Shown here in pieces: positions 61,086 through 64,000 of a DNA stretch of 64,000 nt. Under the pieces are notes generated by a model that was given only the letters and a program-made list of their open reading frames with translations, was not told the DNA's origin and made no database searches. Source of the stretch: Aestuariivivens sediminicola (GTDB taxonomy: Bacteria; Bacteroidota; Bacteroidia; Flavobacteriales; Flavobacteriaceae); the NCBI RefSeq assembly GCF_022662015.1, contig NZ_JAKMCM010000001.1:682001-746000 (forward strand). The letters are read 5' to 3'. Within the stretch, counting starts at the first letter, position 1, and each line of letters begins with the position of its first letter. The translations under genes and the position numbers were made by a program.

Positions 61086-62246
61086 TTATAGTGTACCCCG
61101 CTTGGCCTGCTCTCTTTCAATGGACTCGAAAAGCGCCTTAAAGTTACCGGCACCGAATCCTCTGGCCCCCATACGTTGAATAATCTCAAAGAACAGGGTT
61201 GGTCTGTCTTCAACCGGTTTGGTGAATATTTGAAGTAAATAGCCTTCATCGTCGGCATCGATCATTATGCCCAATGATTTCAGGGTTTCAATATTTTCAC
61301 GCAACTGGTGGCTATGGGCCTCCAATCGTCCGGGAACCGCTTTATAATAGGCTTCAGGCGGTGTAGACAAAAACTCAACACCTCTTGATCTGAGTTGACT
61401 CACGGTACTTATAATATCGTCTGTGGCCACTGCAATGTGCTGCACACCGGGACCTTCATAAAAATCGAGATATTCCTCTATCTGCGATTTCTTCTTACCT
61501 TCGGCCGGTTCGTTGATCGGAAATTTGATGCGTCCGTTACCATTGCTCATTACCTTACTCATAAGCGCAGAGTATTCGGTATGAATTTGCTTATCGTCGA
61601 ACGACAGGAAATTTTCAAACCCCATCACATCCTCATACCATTTTACCCAGGTATTCATTTGGCCCCATCCAACATTTCCCACCATGTGATCTATATATTT
61701 CAAACCTACCGGAGTAGGATTGTAATCGCTTTTCCACGCGACGAAACCGGGTAAAAAGGCCCCCTTGTAATTTTTCCGTTCAACGAACATATGAACGGTT
61801 TCTCCATAGGTATAAATTCCGGCCCTGACCACCTCACCGTGTTCATCCCGTTCCACGGTGGGCTCCATATAGGACTTGGCACCGCGACTGGTCGTTTCCG
61901 TATAGGCCTTACGGGCATCCTCAACCCAAAGCGCAATGACTTTTACACCATCGCCATGTTTCACGATATGGTCGTTTATGGACGACTTGCTGCTTAAGGG
62001 TGTTGTAAGTACCAAGCGGATCTTGTCCTGTTTCAGAACATAGCTTACCGTCTCCTTCGATCCTGTCTCCAAGCCTTTATAGGCATAGGATTGAAATCCA
62101 AATGCCGTTTTATAATAATGTGCTGCCTGTTTGGCATTACCGACATAGAACTCCACATAATCCGTTCCGAGAAGCGGCAAGAAGTCCTGTGCCCCTTCAA
62201 ATATTTTCTCCAATCCGTAGTTTACTGATTTTATCTCTTTGCTCAT
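61086..62246 (-). CDS. hppD: 4-Hydroxyphenylpyruvate dioxygenase
   Basis: Non-haem iron enzyme that converts 4-hydroxyphenylpyruvate to homogentisate in tyrosine degradation. From MSKEIKSVNYG at 62246 it has 386 residues; an ATG nine codons further up is less likely. The three iron ligands are visible: His in KYIDHMVGNVG, His in GVQHIAVATDD and Glu in TLFFEIIQRMG. LLGTDYVEFYVGNAKQAAHY marks the first half of the bicupin-like vicinal oxygen chelate fold. It lies 95 nt after hmgA, on the same strand. Confidence 0.95.
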   Translation of the reverse strand: MSKEIKSVNYGLEKIFEGAQDFLPLLGTDYVEFYVGNAKQAAHYYKTAFGFQSYAYKGLETGSKETVSYVLKQDKIRLVLTTPLSSKSSINDHIVKHGDGVKVIALWVEDARKAYTETTSRGAKSYMEPTVERDEHGEVVRAGIYTYGETVHMFVERKNYKGAFLPGFVAWKSDYNPTPVGLKYIDHMVGNVGWGQMNTWVKWYEDVMGFENFLSFDDKQIHTEYSALMSKVMSNGNGRIKFPINEPAEGKKKSQIEEYLDFYEGPGVQHIAVATDDIISTVSQLRSRGVEFLSTPPEAYYKAVPGRLEAHSHQLRENIETLKSLGIMIDADDEGYLLQIFTKPVEDRPTLFFEIIQRMGARGFGAGNFKALFESIEREQAKRGTL

Positions 62247-62340
62247 GGTATGCTGTTTTATCCTTCCCACCAAAATGGGATCGTTTTATTTTATATTCAT
62301 TTTTTATTTCGTGAATTCCTGGTATAACCGAAATGATCCG

Positions 62341-63498
62341 CTATTCCAACCACGATTTGTAATAGTCGTTATCAGCTATCTTCATGGCCTCTTCCGTAAC
62401 CATTAAGGGTTTGAACGTGTCAACCATGACCGCCAACTCATCGGTCTTTACCTTGCCAATACTTCTTTCGGCCGCCCCCGGATGTGGTCCGTGTGGTATT
62501 CCTGCGGGATGCAGGGAAATATGGCCTGCTTCAATATCATTCCTGCTCATGAAGTCACCATCTACATAATACAGGACCTCATCACTATCAATATTGCTGT
62601 GATTGTATGGTGCCGGTATGGATTGCGGATGATAATCGTATAATCGCGGCACAAAACTGCACACAACGAAGGCATTCGTTTCAAAGGTCTGATGCACCGG
62701 AGGTGGTTGATGAATGCGTCCGGTAATGGGTTCGAAATCGTGTATTGAAAATGCATAGGGGTAGTTATACCCATCATAACCAACAACATCAAAAGGATGA
62801 GATGCATAAATCATTTCAATGATTTCGCCTTTCTTCTTTACCTTCATTAGAAAGTCTCCCGACTCGTTGTATGTTTCCAATTCCTGGGGCTTACGGATAT
62901 CGCGCTCACAAAAAGGGGAGTGTTCAAGCAACTGCCCAAACCAGTTGCGATACCGCTTAGGGGTATAAATAGGGCTGTGGGATTCGACAATGAACAACCG
63001 ATTATCTGCTGTGTCAAAATCGATTTTGTAAATGATCCCACGAGGGATCAAGAGGTAATCCCCGTATTTAAAATCGAGATTTCCAAACATGGTCCGCAAC
63101 TTCCCCGTACCTCTATGGACAAAAATGAGCTCATCCGCATCGGTATTCTTATAAAAGTAATTTTTTGTGGATTCCTTTGGCGCCGACAAAACAATGGCAC
63201 AGTCCTGATTTACCAGTACCGTTTTCCTGCTTTCTAAAAAATCTTTTTCAGGCTTTACCTGAAAGCCCTTTAACCTGTAGGACTGGATGTTGTTGGACTT
63301 GGCAATTTTAGGGGCCACACTGTACTGCTTTTTTATGGCTTTAACCTGTGTTGGACGCTGTTCGTGATAACTGTTGGAATACATGCCGTCGAATCCAATC
63401 GTACCGAACAACTGTTCGTAATACAAACTTCCATCAGGCTTTCTAAATTGTATATGACGCTTGTGGGGTATCTTCCCCAAAGTATGATAAAATGGCAT
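62341..63498 (-). CDS. hmgA: Homogentisate 1,2-dioxygenase
   Basis: Ring-cleaving iron dioxygenase that turns homogentisate into maleylacetoacetate. The 385 residues are shorter than the proteobacterial and human enzymes (about 440) but typical of Bacteroidota. Motifs: MPFYHTLGKIPHKRHIQFRK, YKNTDADELIFVHRGTGKL, YGDYLLIPRGIIYKI, HEDVxxx-like PFDVVGYDGYNYPYAFSIHD and AGHISLHPAGIPHGPHPGA with metal-binding His residues. Together with hppD it covers the two central steps of tyrosine breakdown; the following isomerase and hydrolase are not in the window. Confidence 0.94.
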   Translation of the reverse strand: MPFYHTLGKIPHKRHIQFRKPDGSLYYEQLFGTIGFDGMYSNSYHEQRPTQVKAIKKQYSVAPKIAKSNNIQSYRLKGFQVKPEKDFLESRKTVLVNQDCAIVLSAPKESTKNYFYKNTDADELIFVHRGTGKLRTMFGNLDFKYGDYLLIPRGIIYKIDFDTADNRLFIVESHSPIYTPKRYRNWFGQLLEHSPFCERDIRKPQELETYNESGDFLMKVKKKGEIIEMIYASHPFDVVGYDGYNYPYAFSIHDFEPITGRIHQPPPVHQTFETNAFVVCSFVPRLYDYHPQSIPAPYNHSNIDSDEVLYYVDGDFMSRNDIEAGHISLHPAGIPHGPHPGAAERSIGKVKTDELAVMVDTFKPLMVTEEAMKIADNDYYKSWLE

Positions 63499-63685
63499 TT
63501 ATTTAATTATTAAAAGTTAGGTACTGAAAGTTTTACTTAATAAAACTTAAAAATCAAATACATATAAAAATACAAAAAAATGCCTGCTTACTCAGGATTT
63601 CTCTTGATTAGATAGTGTAGAAATAACAATAAATCGTTCCAAAACAAATGCATAGATAGCAAATATCGTAATTTTTTTAAGGGGA

Positions 63686-64000
63686 TTAAAACCAAAACCC
63701 GACATTGAAATACCAAATACTCTTCTTTTGTTCCGTCGAATAGGAATATTTGGCCTGAATTGGACCAATAAATGTGTCCAAGGCATAACCTATGGCATAA
63801 CCCCTGTAATCCGGAAGGGTGAACCATTCTCCGGTCTCGAATATATCGTCTTCAACATTGGCCCAATTGCCTTCCAGAGTAATATGGTGGTTTTTAAATA
63901 TCTCATAATCCGCCATTGCGGCGGCCTTAACATAACTATTCCCGGTAAGCGATATAAAATCGTATCCCACAAACGGAATAAAATTATTAATCAGGTTATT
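63686..64000 (-). CDS. C-terminal part of a patatin-like phospholipase/outer-membrane protein (partial)
   Basis: The open frame continues past the right edge; 104 residues are visible. It ends in a row of beta-strands: LINNFIPFVGYDFISLTGNS, YVKAAAMADYEIFKNHHITL, EGNWANVEDDIFETGEWF, YRGYAIGYALDTFIGPIQAK and SIWYFNVGFWF with a C-terminal Phe, a barrel end. In flavobacteria such a C terminus belongs to patatin-like phospholipases fused to a surface-antigen (BamA-like) barrel, but the catalytic domain lies outside the window, so this rests on recall. Confidence 0.65.
   Translation of the reverse strand, partial: NNLINNFIPFVGYDFISLTGNSYVKAAAMADYEIFKNHHITLEGNWANVEDDIFETGEWFTLPDYRGYAIGYALDTFIGPIQAKYSYSTEQKKSIWYFNVGFWF

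Overview
The window is a chromosomal segment of a member of the Bacteroidota, most likely a marine Flavobacteriaceae. This rests on a gldE gliding-motility gene beside ssb and mutY, a single-subunit SdhC anchor with sdhA and sdhB, many lipoproteins with acidic residues after the lipobox Cys, TonB-dependent receptors paired with lipoproteins, DUF2480/DUF3078/DUF5689-type proteins, promoters of the TAnnTTTG type, and the near absence of Shine-Dalgarno sequences. No rRNA, tRNA, CRISPR array, insertion sequence or prophage was recognised.

Layout. 1-4971: gldE (cut by the left edge), ssb and mutY on the minus strand, then hup, a 30-residue very basic ORF and rng on the plus strand; rng has a structured leader. 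4995-8940: carbonic anhydrase, aldo/keto reductase, OmpA-like lipoprotein and exonuclease III, all minus. 9113-17055: a large outer-membrane-type protein, an M28 peptidase and the sdhCAB operon. 17174-23175: aminopeptidase P, aspartate kinase with a short upstream ORF, a divergent ACT-like protein with an alpha/beta hydrolase, two small paralogous metal-ribbon proteins, and thiL. 23305-27771: four consecutive lipoprotein genes (choice-of-anchor B protein, seven-repeat propeller, MbnP-like protein, MbnH/MauG-like dihaem enzyme). 27877-38214: an extended suf operon for Fe-S cluster assembly (A, B, C, D, S, E, SufT-like) carrying extra genes: a lipoprotein, a four-helix-bundle protein, an M43 metalloprotease, a small lipoprotein, DUF2480 and DUF3078. 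38278-44928: hflX, a nuclease-family protein, and a looser AT-rich accessory stretch (GNAT, M50-like protease, DUF4377 lipoprotein, astacin protease). 45043-56254: two TonB-dependent receptor loci with partner lipoproteins and two secreted nuclease-family proteins, which together look like uptake of extracellular nucleic acid or phosphate. 56261-64000: pgi, an M23 peptidase, tryptophan 2,3-dioxygenase, a DUF3108 protein, and hppD and hmgA of tyrosine catabolism; a patatin-like protein is cut by the right edge.

The least explained parts are the MbnP/MbnH lipoprotein cluster, the nuclease/receptor supercluster with its four-repeat lipoprotein, the 30-residue basic protein after hup, the rng leader, and a receptor gene whose signal peptide appears to start at ACG.
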